A stretch of 64,000 bases of DNA from the NCBI GenBank assembly GCA_947492585.1, contig CANLND010000009.1, positions 97,747-161,746 of the forward strand, in the 5' to 3' direction. The notes below the pieces were generated by a model. The model saw only the letters and a list, made by a program, of their open reading frames with translations, was not told the origin of the DNA and made no database searches. Source of the DNA: an uncultured Paracoccaceae bacterium. GTDB lineage: Bacteria > Pseudomonadota > Alphaproteobacteria > Rhodobacterales > Rhodobacteraceae. Position 1 is the first letter of the stretch; each line of letters opens with the position of its first letter. Shown piece by piece: positions 1-7,811 of the stretch. The position numbers were made by a program, and so were the translations under genes.

Positions 1-611
1 CCACGGGTGAACCACCCCGGTTCAAACCCCGGCAACAGGGGCAGCCTAAAGATCTGTGTTTCGCGCACCTCGGAAATGACCGCTTCGGCCACATAGCCCG
101 GCGTGGTCAGATCAAAGCCGCAGGTGGCATCCCCCAAGACCGCCGTGCAGGGTTTTTGATATACGCGCCCAACCGGTCGATTCAGCTGCTCGCTGAGCCC
201 GCGCAGTTCGGCCTGAAACGCCCCCCCCGCGCGGCGGATTTCCCCGATGTGACCGCGAAACTGCAACACGCGTTGGGACACATCTGCCCAGTTCACCAAC
301 CAGGCGCGGACTTCGGCATCATCAAAACGGCCCGCATCAATATCAGCCTCGTTCACCGCGTCATCACTCAGCGCGCCCAGCGCTTCGGTGTTGTCCACCG
401 ACAGGCCGGTGGCCTGCTGTAAACTGCGCGCCGTCAATCCGCTGCTGGCCTTAAAGGTCAGGCCGTCAAACGACAGCGAACAGTCATGATCTGTAAATCC
501 GTACACCTCACCGTCGCGGCGTGTCACCGCCCAGCAGCGTGCCAGCGTGGTGTGGCCGGTCTCCAGATGCGCCCGTAGCGCGGCGGGCATCCCCCGGCCT
601 GCGCCGCTCAT
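1..611 (-). CDS. GTA gene g13: DUF2163 tail hub protein (partial)
   Basis: This is the 5' part (about 203 codons) of a gene that continues beyond the left edge. It begins MSGAGRGMPAALRAHLETG and contains the family-typical stretches WAVTRRDGEVYGFTDHD and CTAVLGDATCGFDL near the break. This matches the DUF2163 family (about 300 residues), which in the Rhodobacter capsulatus GTA is the g13 baseplate/hub component. The ATG overlaps the stop of the preceding DUF2460 gene by 4 bp (ATGA), which favours this start and implies translational coupling. The family assignment rests on recognition of the sequence and on position in the GTA order. Confidence 0.88.
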   Translation of the reverse strand, partial: MSGAGRGMPAALRAHLETGHTTLARCWAVTRRDGEVYGFTDHDCSLSFDGLTFKASSGLTARSLQQATGLSVDNTEALGALSDDAVNEADIDAGRFDDAEVRAWLVNWADVSQRVLQFRGHIGEIRRAGGAFQAELRGLSEQLNRPVGRVYQKPCTAVLGDATCGFDLTTPGYVAEAVISEVRETQIFRLPLLPGFEPGWFTR

Positions 612-1240
612 ACCCGGATCTCCACCACCGGCACATTTGGGGCTTCGCCCGCCTGAAACGACGCCACCGAGGTTTGAATGCGATCGGTGTCAAAACGCAC
701 CGGCACGTCAAATTCAAATCCCGCCATCACCGCGCGCCCCGGTTCGGGGGCCAGCGCCAGTTCGATCAATCCGGTGGTGGTATCCAGCGTATAGTCGACG
801 CCGTCGCGCATTTCGTCCTGATCCAACCCAACGCGCACCGAGCCCGCAACCGGTTTGGCAATGGGACGCTGATAGTGATGCGCCCCCGACCTGTAGGTCT
901 TCAACAGCTGAAATTGCTGTGTCACCCCGTCGCCCAATGCGATCTCCTGATCCCGAAAGCTGATCTCAGCGTTTGCACCGCAGGATTTGTAATCAGACCA
1001 GTCTTTCCAACGAAACCCATGCATCTGCCCGCCACGTGCCTCAAAAAAGGCAATCAGCAGTTCAATGTCTTCAAGGCCGCGCAGACCTAAACCCGCGTCA
1101 AAACGGCGACGCGAATGGGCCCAGGGGGAATTGCGTTCTTCAAAACCATTGGCAAGCGTCACAACATCGGTGCGCCGTTCCGGCCCACCAACCGAACCAA
1201 AGCTGAGGCTGGCGGGAAATCTGACATCATGAAAGCTCAT
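608..1240 (-). CDS. GTA gene g12: DUF2460 distal tail protein
   Basis: This 210-residue protein starts MSFHDVRFPASLSFGSVGGP and carries the DUF2460 hallmarks: an early block rich in NGFEERN and W-SRRRFD, then FFEARGGQMHGFRWKDWSDY, then VTQQFQL. DUF2460 proteins form the distal tail ring in the GTA particle and connect the tail tube to the hub proteins. It lies between the tape-measure gene (12 bp upstream) and g13 (4 bp overlap), exactly as in other rhodobacterial GTA clusters. It is full length for the family with no disruption, so it is likely functional. Confidence 0.92.
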   Translation of the reverse strand: MSFHDVRFPASLSFGSVGGPERRTDVVTLANGFEERNSPWAHSRRRFDAGLGLRGLEDIELLIAFFEARGGQMHGFRWKDWSDYKSCGANAEISFRDQEIALGDGVTQQFQLLKTYRSGAHHYQRPIAKPVAGSVRVGLDQDEMRDGVDYTLDTTTGLIELALAPEPGRAVMAGFEFDVPVRFDTDRIQTSVASFQAGEAPNVPVVEIRV

Positions 1241-1252
1241 CTCTTGCGCTCC

Positions 1253-1879
1253 TTATGCATTGCGATTGCCCCGCGCGAGCGCCCGGCTCATCTGGGCCGC
1301 GATCTGGTTCTGACTGCGTTGAAATCCCTGCACGTCCGGGGTCTGGACGTGCATCACCACTGACACCGGTGCGCTACGGGGCTGTGGCGCGTGGGAGCGC
1401 GCTGCCGGACTGGGGGCCGCGGGCATGGTGGCCGGGCTGCTTGCGCGGCTCTCGGCGACCCGTGCCACGCTGCCCCCAGCCCCAAAGGATCCTTTGGCCT
1501 GCGCCGAGGCCGACGGCGCTGAGGCCGGGCCCAGCCAGCCGCCGATCAAATTGGTCAGCCCATCAGTCAACACTCCGCTGACGTGGTTGGTCACCGGTTT
1601 CAGCGCGGCGCTATAGGTGGTGTTGATCATCGACTTGGCAATGTTTTCCAGCGCGTCCGACAGCTTGATCCCATCAAACACAAGCCCATCAAACGCCCGC
1701 CGCAAGCCTTTTGACAGGCCATGTTCCAGCGTTTTGACATCCTTTTCGGTGGCCGCCACGGCGCCACGCATCCGTGTCAACTCAGTGTCAAAACTGGCCG
1801 CCATCGCAGCGGCGCCGCCCAGACTCTCCTCGAGTGACGCGGCACTGACATCTAAGGCGTTCAAATCTTCACGGGCCAT
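1253..1879 (-). CDS. GTA gene g11: tail tape measure protein
   Basis: This is a 208-residue protein. The start at MAREDLNALD is preferred over a longer reading because an AGGAGG ribosome site sits five bases before it. The N-terminal half is helical (residues about 10-60, with alternating hydrophobics and the segment LEHGLSKGLRRAFDG), followed by a glycine-rich ISG-like segment and a Pro/Ala/Ser-rich linker. It is very short for a tape measure, which fits the short GTA tail. The tape measure sets tail length and is probably ejected with DNA. It overlaps the preceding small chaperone gene by 11 bp. Confidence 0.87.
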   Translation of the reverse strand: MAREDLNALDVSAASLEESLGGAAAMAASFDTELTRMRGAVAATEKDVKTLEHGLSKGLRRAFDGLVFDGIKLSDALENIAKSMINTTYSAALKPVTNHVSGVLTDGLTNLIGGWLGPASAPSASAQAKGSFGAGGSVARVAESRASSPATMPAAPSPAARSHAPQPRSAPVSVVMHVQTPDVQGFQRSQNQIAAQMSRALARGNRNA

Positions 1880-2093
1880 GGGACCCTCCTGTTTCGCGTG
1901 TGGTGGCCACATCGGGCCGGTCGGGAAAGGCGCGCATCAAATCGTTCAGGCCCGCGCGGTTCAGCGGGGCCTGTGCGTCGAGGCCCAGCAACAGCTGCAA
2001 TTCACGCGGGGTCAGCGCCCAGAACACATCTGGGGACAGGCCCAATCCCCCAAGACCCGCGCGCATCAATACGGGCCAGTCGAACCCCGTCAT
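1869..2093 (-). CDS. GTA gene g10.1: tail assembly chaperone (TAC family)
   Basis: This 74-residue protein contains the family pattern DWPVLMRAGLGGLGLSPDVFWALTP-EL, typical of the small phage/GTA tail assembly chaperone family (rcc01693-like). Such proteins escort the tape measure during tail assembly and are absent from the particle. The start overlaps the stop of the g10 gene (ATGA) and the end overlaps the tape-measure start, so all three are probably translationally coupled. The C-terminal 15 residues are unstructured and of low complexity. Confidence 0.86.
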   Translation of the reverse strand: MTGFDWPVLMRAGLGGLGLSPDVFWALTPRELQLLLGLDAQAPLNRAGLNDLMRAFPDRPDVATTRETGGSHGP

Positions 2094-2407
2094 GGCGCGG
2101 GCGCGGCAAAACTGCGCGCCAGAAGCTCCGCGCCAGCCTGCGTCGCCGCAATCGGCCCGCCGTCCAGCGTGGCCTGCGCCAGATCCGTTGCCGTCAGCGT
2201 TGCCCCGCCACCACGCAGCCCCGCCAGAAGCAGCGCCATCAGATCCCGTGCGGAAAAGCTATGGGTTTCAAAGCGTTGGATCAGGGAAAACAGGTCCTTG
2301 GTGTCCAGATCCTGCTCCAGTTCGGCAAGCGCGCCCAACGTCAGACGCAGCACATAGCGGGTGCCGTTCAGATCAAGCGCGACGTCTCCACGGTACGGGT
2401 TCACCAT
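2090..2407 (-). CDS. GTA gene g10: GTA-gp10 family tail protein
   Basis: This 105-residue protein has the opening MVNPYRGDVALDLNGTRYVL-LTLGALAELE, which is diagnostic for the GTA gp10 family. The family is found almost only in alphaproteobacterial GTAs and related prophages. It is encoded between the major tail protein and the TAC-like protein, the position of tail chaperones in tailed phages, so an assembly role is the best inference. The gene starts 4 bp after the tail-tube gene ends and overlaps the next gene by 4 bp. Confidence 0.88.
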   Translation of the reverse strand: MVNPYRGDVALDLNGTRYVLRLTLGALAELEQDLDTKDLFSLIQRFETHSFSARDLMALLLAGLRGGGATLTATDLAQATLDGGPIAATQAGAELLARSFAAPAP

Positions 2408-2411
2408 CAGA

Positions 2412-2825
2412 TCACACCGCTGTAAAGTTAAGCGCCGCTGCGCTGGCCAGCGTCAGCTCATAGGTGGCTTCACCGTTGTGGCTGCCGGCATACTCCAGCC
2501 CCGTGACCTGAAACGCGCCCTCAATGATGCCGAAATCAGGGATGACGACCTGAAAGGCTGGGGTTTCGCCATCAAAGAACAACTGCCGCGCCCGTGCATC
2601 GGTGCCGGCATCGCGAAACACCCCTGATCCCGAAATGGTGGCCGAGCGCACGCCCGCCCCGCCCAACAGCTCGCGCCAGCCCCCCTGACTGTCCAGACTG
2701 GTCACATCAACGCTTTCGGCATCAAAACTGATGCGCGTGGCACGCAGGCCCGCGATGGTTTCAAAGGAACCGCCGCCTGTCATGTCGACTTTCACCAATA
2801 GATCTTTTCCGTTCTGGGCTGCCAT
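2412..2825 (-). CDS. GTA gene g9: major tail tube protein
   Basis: This 137-residue protein of the TP901-1/GTA major tail family begins MAAQNGKDLLVKVD and contains the conserved ATRISFDAESVDVTSLDSQG-WRELL-GAGVRS block, then SGVFRD. Hexameric rings of this protein stack to form the GTA tail tube. The length fits the family. A GGTGCC-containing ribosome region precedes the ATG. It lies between the tail terminator (g8) and the GTA-gp10 gene, the normal order. Confidence 0.92.
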   Translation of the reverse strand: MAAQNGKDLLVKVDMTGGGSFETIAGLRATRISFDAESVDVTSLDSQGGWRELLGGAGVRSATISGSGVFRDAGTDARARQLFFDGETPAFQVVIPDFGIIEGAFQVTGLEYAGSHNGEATYELTLASAAALNFTAV

Positions 2826-2851
2826 GGGGCACCTCCTTTGAAATCAATGCG

Positions 2852-3268
2852 TTATAGGGCTGGGTTGTCTTCAACCTGAATTTTGAACCGCAGCGTGATC
2901 TCGCGCCCGCCGGTTTTCAGAACCTTGGCGGTGGCGCGGTCAAACCATTGGCCCGTGACCACGCCGCGCGTCAGCACCAGTGGCGTTTCAAGAAGCGCGG
3001 TTGAAATCGCTCCGGCCAGCTGCTTGGCCTGGGCAAAACCGGCGCTATCGGTGATCACCCGAAGGCTGATCAGATGCAGCGCGGCCTGGGTTGTGCTGTC
3101 AGATCTGTCGCGCACATCTTCTCCCCCAAGCACCACATAGGTGTCCGGCAGGCTACCACTGGGAACCGCGTCATAAATGGCCGACCCAACATGTGAAGAG
3201 ACACCCGCATCTGCCTGAAGGCATTCATAAATACCCTGTTGTAGGGCGGCAGAAATCGCATAGGTCAT
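2852..3268 (-). CDS. GTA gene g8: tail terminator protein (DUF3168)
   Basis: This 138-residue protein carries the DUF3168 signature: LQQGIYECLQAD near the N-terminus, then AIYDAVP...PYVVLG-like (here DTYVVLGGEDVRDRSD) and a C-terminal RFKIQVED. DUF3168 proteins form the ring that ends the tail tube next to the head connector. The start overlaps the g7 stop by 4 bp. It is full length with no lesion visible. Confidence 0.9.
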   Translation of the reverse strand: MTYAISAALQQGIYECLQADAGVSSHVGSAIYDAVPSGSLPDTYVVLGGEDVRDRSDSTTQAALHLISLRVITDSAGFAQAKQLAGAISTALLETPLVLTRGVVTGQWFDRATAKVLKTGGREITLRFKIQVEDNPAL

Positions 3269-3612
3269 ATGGCCACCTCTTCAACTGCAAAACAGGTCAG
3301 AAAGCGCCCGTCGGAGTCCGTTTCTGCAACCGATTGGATCAGGAACCTGCGGGTCCCGTCCTCAAACCGTTGATCCGGCAGCGGGCGTTCGGCGCTGCCG
3401 ACGGGGGCTGCACGCACAGTGATGCGATAACGTTGCAGCGATGTCGCGGTGCCGCTCTGGGCACTGGTACGTCCACTAAGGGCACGCAGATCAGCCCAAA
3501 GGGTTCCAAGCGGCGCCCAGCTTTCATGGTAGCCGCCGGCGCCATCGGCGATCTGACGGACCGCGCTCAGCGTCAGTTGCCGGTTCAGACGTCGGGGGGA
3601 TGTGCGGCTCAT
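3265..3612 (-). CDS. GTA gene g7: head closure/head-tail joining protein
   Basis: This 115-residue protein has a small beta-barrel-type sequence: LNRQLTLSAVRQIADGAGGYHESWAP, then LWADLRALSGR and YRITVRAAP. It matches phage head-tail joining (SPP1 gp16-like) proteins, which close the portal channel after packaging. It has a four-base overlap with both neighbours (g6 upstream, g8 downstream). The start ATGAGCCGCACA lies on the g6 stop, which supports the coordinates. Confidence 0.88.
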   Translation of the reverse strand: MSRTSPRRLNRQLTLSAVRQIADGAGGYHESWAPLGTLWADLRALSGRTSAQSGTATSLQRYRITVRAAPVGSAERPLPDQRFEDGTRRFLIQSVAETDSDGRFLTCFAVEEVAI

Positions 3613-4208
3613 GATGGGGTTCCGATGCGCAGGCGCACGCTCCGATACCGTTCAATCAGGCTGGTGACCCCAAAGGGCATACAGCCCCCATGCAATCCGG
3701 TGTCTTCACGATGTTCGTAGTAATGCGCCGCCAGCATCAGCACGGCCTGCGCCAGATCCGCCGGCAGTTCCGCGTGGGTGGCGGCGGTGCCGGCCGTGAG
3801 AGTGATCCGCACATATCCTCCAGTGGGCACCGCAGGAAGGCAGGCCGAATGCGGGCACAGACGCGGGGTTTGTGCGTCACGTACCAGCCGATATTGATCC
3901 CCGGTGATCACAGTTTCTGATCCGTCAGCGGCGACCTGCGTCAGAGCAGAGATCGCAGTGACCGGCGCCAGGGGCAAAATCTCGGCACTGGGATCGCGCC
4001 AGCGGGTCAGCTCCAGCTGAAACTCGCGGGTGATCAGCACCTTACCCGTGCGGCTTTCGATGGCGGCAAACGCGGCGCGCAAAAACCCTTCAAGCAGCGG
4101 GTCCTGCAAGCTGTCGGTCCCAAATCCGCGCCCGAGGCGCAGGTGGGCCTGAAAGGCCGCGACCGGCACGGCGGCCAAAGGTATGGGGGTGAGTTCAGTC
4201 AACATCAT
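3609..4208 (-). CDS. GTA gene g6: head-tail connector (phiE125 gp8 family)
   Basis: This is a 199-residue protein. A longer reading exists, but GGAGA six bases before ATGATG marks the start at MMLTELTPIPL. The pattern AHLRLG-GF, LEGFLRAAFAAIESRTGKVLI, ELTRWRD and the C-terminal QAVLMLAAHYYEHRED fits the phage/GTA connector family. The C-terminal helix with YEHRE is the usual family end. It sits between the capsid and head-closure genes, forming the ring between portal and stopper. A 190-bp gap with a strong hairpin separates it from the capsid gene. Confidence 0.9.
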   Translation of the reverse strand: MMLTELTPIPLAAVPVAAFQAHLRLGRGFGTDSLQDPLLEGFLRAAFAAIESRTGKVLITREFQLELTRWRDPSAEILPLAPVTAISALTQVAADGSETVITGDQYRLVRDAQTPRLCPHSACLPAVPTGGYVRITLTAGTAATHAELPADLAQAVLMLAAHYYEHREDTGLHGGCMPFGVTSLIERYRSVRLRIGTPS

Positions 4209-4351
4209 CGCAGGTCTCCGCTGGCGGTTGGCGGGTGTCGGATCCAACACCGGGATGGATCAGGAAGGCAATTGGGGGCGTGCGCGTCGCTTTGACCGTG
4301 TGGACGGAGGGGAGCAGCGGGACGGCCAAAGACCGTTGACGCACACGCACC

Positions 4352-4377
4352 GACGAAGGCGGGCTGCCGCCCTCGTC
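4352..4377 (-). terminator. Hairpin between capsid (g5) and connector (g6) genes
   Basis: An 11-base stem (GACGAAGGCGG paired with CCGCCCTCGTC, one G-T pair) and a 4-base loop lie just after the capsid stop on the minus strand. No T run follows, so it is not a classical terminator. It may act as a 3' stabiliser or partial attenuator that keeps capsid mRNA more abundant than the downstream tail genes. Confidence 0.5.
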
Positions 4378-4398
4378 ATTCAGACATCAAGACCGGGG

Positions 4399-5568
4399 TC
4401 AGGATGTGCCGAATTTCAACAGTTTGATTGCAGCAAAATCGCTGACATCACCGCCCACACGTTTGGTAGCAAAGAACAAAACATGCGGTTTGGCACTAAA
4501 CGGATCGCGCAGCACCCGCAGATCGGGGCGTTCGGCGATGGTGTAGCCGGCAGAGAAATCGCCAAAAGCAATGGACAGGCTATCGGTCGCCACATCCGGC
4601 ATGTCTTCGGCGATCAGAACGGGATACCCCATCAGGCGTGCAGGTTCCCCCGTGGCCAGACCGTCGGACCACAGGAAACGGCCATCTCCATCCTTGAGCT
4701 TGCGCACCTGCCCGGCGGTTTTAGAGTTCATCACAAAGCTGCCATTGGCGCGATATTGCGCACCCAATGCATAGACCAGATCGACAATTGCATCGACATC
4801 GCCCAAATCGCCATTGCTGCCCGTGGCCACATAGCCCAGATTACCCCAACTCCAGCTGTCATTGTCGACAGTGGGATGGGTCAAAAATCCAGTGGGTTTG
4901 TCGACGCCGTTCCCGCCTACAAAAGCCGCCGCCTCGGCACGGGCAAATGTATCGGCAATGCGCCCCGCCATCCAGGTTTCAATGTCGAACGCGCTGTCAT
5001 CCAGCAGGCGTTGCGAAACCTTTGGCAACGCGCTCAGTTCATGCAGCGGAATTGCAATACGGTCCAGCGTGCCGGTTGCCGTCTCCACCGCCGTTGAGGC
5101 TTCATTGGCCCAACCTGATCCCAATTCGGCCTGATCGATCAACACGTCATATGACGAGGCCTCGACGTTCACCACCGATGCAACAGCGCGCAAAGAGGCC
5201 GTTGAGGCCAGAACAGATTTCACGGTGTCTGCGGTGGTTGAATCCACCAGATATCCGCCATCACCGTTGACGGCGGTCGACATGGCCTTGCCCTCAAAAT
5301 CCAACCCCCGCAGCGGCGCGTCATCGCCGGACCGCAGATAGGTGTTAAAGGCTTTTTGGTGTGGGGCGTCAGCAGTTGCCGAAGAGGCAAGATGCGGCCG
5401 CGCCGCCTGTCGGGTGGATCGATCCAGCATGGTCACTCGCTCATTTGTTTGTTTCAGTTGGGTCTTCACTTCGTCCTGAAAGCCTTTGATTTGGCTGACA
5501 AAATCATTCATTGATGCGGCCAGTTCCGCGGTGGCCGCGGCATCAGAAATCGCTGGGGTGTCCATCAT
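4399..5568 (-). CDS. GTA gene g5: HK97-fold major capsid protein
   Basis: This is a 389-residue protein. Residues about 15-55 form a charged coiled-coil-like delta/scaffold segment (MNDFVSQIKGFQDEVKTQLK), followed by a cleavable linker and the capsid core with DGGYLVDSTTADTV, AAAFVGGNGVDKPTGFL and GRFLWSDG. This is the phage major capsid family of HK97 type. The prohead protease encoded immediately upstream presumably removes the N-terminal segment. The start ATGATG overlaps the protease stop (4 bp) and AGGAGA lies upstream. It is full length. Confidence 0.95.
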   Translation of the reverse strand: MMDTPAISDAAATAELAASMNDFVSQIKGFQDEVKTQLKQTNERVTMLDRSTRQAARPHLASSATADAPHQKAFNTYLRSGDDAPLRGLDFEGKAMSTAVNGDGGYLVDSTTADTVKSVLASTASLRAVASVVNVEASSYDVLIDQAELGSGWANEASTAVETATGTLDRIAIPLHELSALPKVSQRLLDDSAFDIETWMAGRIADTFARAEAAAFVGGNGVDKPTGFLTHPTVDNDSWSWGNLGYVATGSNGDLGDVDAIVDLVYALGAQYRANGSFVMNSKTAGQVRKLKDGDGRFLWSDGLATGEPARLMGYPVLIAEDMPDVATDSLSIAFGDFSAGYTIAERPDLRVLRDPFSAKPHVLFFATKRVGGDVSDFAAIKLLKFGTS

Positions 5569-6143
5569 TTGGTCTCCTGTGGTTGACCCGCCGCAAGCGC
5601 GGCAGTGGCGGCGCGCAAACTGCGCGCCAGGATCTGTGACGCGGTCTCGGGCGTTTGAGATTTGCCGCGCATGTCATCAAGACGCGCCGTGGCCAGCATG
5701 GGAAACGTCACCAAGGACACCTCCCACAACTCCACGGTCATCAGCTGTCGCTGTCCGCTGTCTGTTTTTCGGCTGCGGCGGGTGCGATACCCAATCGACA
5801 GCCCGTCCAACGCGCCGGCTGAAATGAGAGCAATCGCCTCGGCGCCACGTTGGGTTTCACGCAGCAGACGCCCAGACACCCATAGGCCGGTGGCGTCTTC
5901 GCGCACCTCATCCCAGACCCCGATGGGCTGCGCCGGGTCGTGCTGCCACAGCATTTTCACCTTGCGCCCAGAGGCCGAGAGCGCCGAAAGGGACGCTTGA
6001 TAAGCCCCAGGCATCACCAGATCGCCGCCCTGATCCACCTCGCCAAACCGGCTGGCATAGCCTTCGATCCGGGTCTCGCCCTGCAAGGTCAACGGCGCAT
6101 CGCTGCGGGCGTATTTGGTTTCCAATTGCGGATGACGGAACAT
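5565..6143 (-). CDS. GTA gene g4: HK97-family prohead protease
   Basis: This 192-residue serine protease matures the GTA capsid. Visible motifs are IEGYASRFGEVDQGGD (residues 27-41), the catalytic His in LWQHDP (His68) and the catalytic Ser in GLSIGY (Ser116), followed by WEVSLVTFPML (about 139-149). The length is normal for the family. It is encoded 57 bp after the small g3.5-type gene and overlaps the capsid start by 4 bp, as expected for stoichiometric coupling with the capsid. Confidence 0.93.
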   Translation of the reverse strand: MFRHPQLETKYARSDAPLTLQGETRIEGYASRFGEVDQGGDLVMPGAYQASLSALSASGRKVKMLWQHDPAQPIGVWDEVREDATGLWVSGRLLRETQRGAEAIALISAGALDGLSIGYRTRRSRKTDSGQRQLMTVELWEVSLVTFPMLATARLDDMRGKSQTPETASQILARSLRAATAALAAGQPQETK

Positions 6144-6200
6144 TAAAAACTCCTGTTAGGCATTTGTTAACGCTTGAAAATGACCGGAGAATACCTGACG

Positions 6201-6416
6201 CTAAGGCACTAAGAAGGATTGAAACGCTTGTGCGAGGATCACAGCCGCGACGCCGTACACCGTCAGCCACAGCCGCTTGTCCAATCGCTCCATCATCTCT
6301 TCGATCCGATCCAATCTCCGGTTCAGCGCCTCTTGTTCGATTTGGTGGATGCGTTCATGCGCGCTCAACCGCAGGCCCGGTGCGCAGTCAAAGGCCGGAA
6401 ATGGTCCATCAGCCAT
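6201..6416 (-). CDS. GTA gene g3.5: small membrane protein
   Basis: This is a 71-residue protein. I chose the internal ATG (MADGPFPAFDC) because it overlaps the end of the portal gene by 8 bp, the arrangement found throughout this cluster. The middle is a charged helix (IEEMMERLDKRL) and the C-terminus is a single hydrophobic helix (LTVYGVAAVILAQAF). An equivalent small gene sits between portal and protease in other GTA clusters. Its role is unknown. The position relative to the head genes and the membrane helix might suggest a holin-like or membrane-tether role, but this is speculation. Confidence 0.75.
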   Translation of the reverse strand: MADGPFPAFDCAPGLRLSAHERIHQIEQEALNRRLDRIEEMMERLDKRLWLTVYGVAAVILAQAFQSFLVP

Positions 6417-7623
6417 GGGGTGGCTCCTCGTCTGGGGTGGCAACCACAGGCGGCAGACCCAGCAGACGCCGTTTTTCAGCATCGCTTAGAAAATCTGCCG
6501 AAGAAATCCGACGCCACTGTGCCTCACGTTCCGAGGCCAGCGCCGGCACCTGATCCAGATCTGGGGTCAGCGCCACATCCTCTGGCGCAGTGGCCAGCCA
6601 ATCTGACAGCGCGGCAGTCACGCGGGTGGCCAACGGCAGCACCGTCAACCGATAGAACGCCCGATTGGCCTCTTGGTAGTTGGCATAAGTTGCGTCCCCC
6701 TTGATGCCCAACAGCATCGGCGGCACCCCAAAGGCCAGCGCAATCTCACGCGCAGCAGACTCCTTGGTTTCCTGAAATTCCATATCCGAGGGGGAAAACC
6801 CCATGGGCTTCCAATCCAGCCCCCCCTCCAGCACCATCGGTCGCCCGGCATTGCGGGCGCCCTGAAAACTGTCCGCGATTTCATCGCTCAGGCGGCGGAA
6901 CTGGTCCTGGCTCATTCCGCCCAGCCCATCAGCGCCCTGCCACACCAGCGCCCCCGAGGGGCGGGCAGCATTGTCGAGCAGCGATTTGGACCAGCGCGAG
7001 GCCGCATTGTGCACATCCACCGCCATGGCCGCGGCCTGCATCGGCGAGAGACCATAATGATCATCTTGGGGGTGGAAACTGCGAATATGGCAAATCGGTT
7101 GCACATCACCATCAGCGTCAAACCGGTGGGTACGCCCACCAACGCAATACTCATAGCCAGCCGGCCAGCCATCTGCCCCCGGCACAACGCGCATGCGATC
7201 CGAGCGCAGCACATGCAGCTCCATCGGACCCTCTCGGCCCCAACCTGCGGCCTCAACATAGGCGTTCCCGCTGAGCAGCAGCTGGCCGTATAGGGCCTCA
7301 AACAACTCCGCTCGCCCCTGTGCGGGATTGGGTCGGGTGATCAACGCCAATAGGGGGTGACGGTCATATCTCTGGCATGTGTCCTGCACCACCAACGGCA
7401 GTGCTGCCGCCGCCTCGGCGATCAGTTTCACCGCCCGAAAGCCAACCGGGTTGCTTGCAAACCCTGCCTGCGTCAGGGACAGCGTGTCACGCGGGCTCCA
7501 GGACACATGCCCGCCGGCCACGGCGTTCACCAATCGCGCCGCCGCGCTGGCCTTGCGCTCCATCTGGGGCGCGTTGGTCTGAGCGGCATCCTGTTGTTTG
7601 CGTCGAAAGCGGTCAAACACCAT
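6409..7623 (-). CDS. GTA gene g3: HK97-family portal protein
   Basis: This 404-residue protein contains the phage portal family landmarks: AGFASNPVGFRAVKLIAEAAAALPL (about 53-77), LLLSGNAYVE (about 115-124), the SFHPQDDHYGLSPMQAAA loop and LAFGVPPMLLGI (about 291-302). Twelve copies would form the DNA channel at the head vertex and dock the terminase. The gene is separated from the terminase gene by 188 bp that holds a strong intrinsic terminator, an oddity in an otherwise tightly overlapping cluster. Confidence 0.95.
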   Translation of the reverse strand: MVFDRFRRKQQDAAQTNAPQMERKASAAARLVNAVAGGHVSWSPRDTLSLTQAGFASNPVGFRAVKLIAEAAAALPLVVQDTCQRYDRHPLLALITRPNPAQGRAELFEALYGQLLLSGNAYVEAAGWGREGPMELHVLRSDRMRVVPGADGWPAGYEYCVGGRTHRFDADGDVQPICHIRSFHPQDDHYGLSPMQAAAMAVDVHNAASRWSKSLLDNAARPSGALVWQGADGLGGMSQDQFRRLSDEIADSFQGARNAGRPMVLEGGLDWKPMGFSPSDMEFQETKESAAREIALAFGVPPMLLGIKGDATYANYQEANRAFYRLTVLPLATRVTAALSDWLATAPEDVALTPDLDQVPALASEREAQWRRISSADFLSDAEKRRLLGLPPVVATPDEEPPHG

Positions 7624-7757
7624 CTTCGGCTCCTCATCCAGTGGGGGGCTGTTGCCCGGAACGTGGGAACAGACTGCGCCAAAGGGCTAAAGATTTTCGG
7701 ATCAGCGCGCCCGCCACCTGCGCAACACCTGATGCAAGCCTTTGTCACAAAACAAAA

Positions 7758-7785
7758 AAACGGCCCGCATCTCAGCGGGCCGTTT
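7758..7785 (-). terminator. Intrinsic terminator between GTA g2 and g3
   Basis: A perfect 11-bp stem (AAACGGCCCGC / GCGGGCCGTTT) with a 6-base loop is followed, in the minus direction, by TTTTTTTGTTTTG. It lies 25 bp after the terminase stop and before the portal gene. This is one of the strongest terminators in the window, and it splits the packaging genes from the structural genes. Confidence 0.85.
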
Positions 7786-7811
7786 GGATTTGAGCGCAAT
7801 ATATGGCGTGG

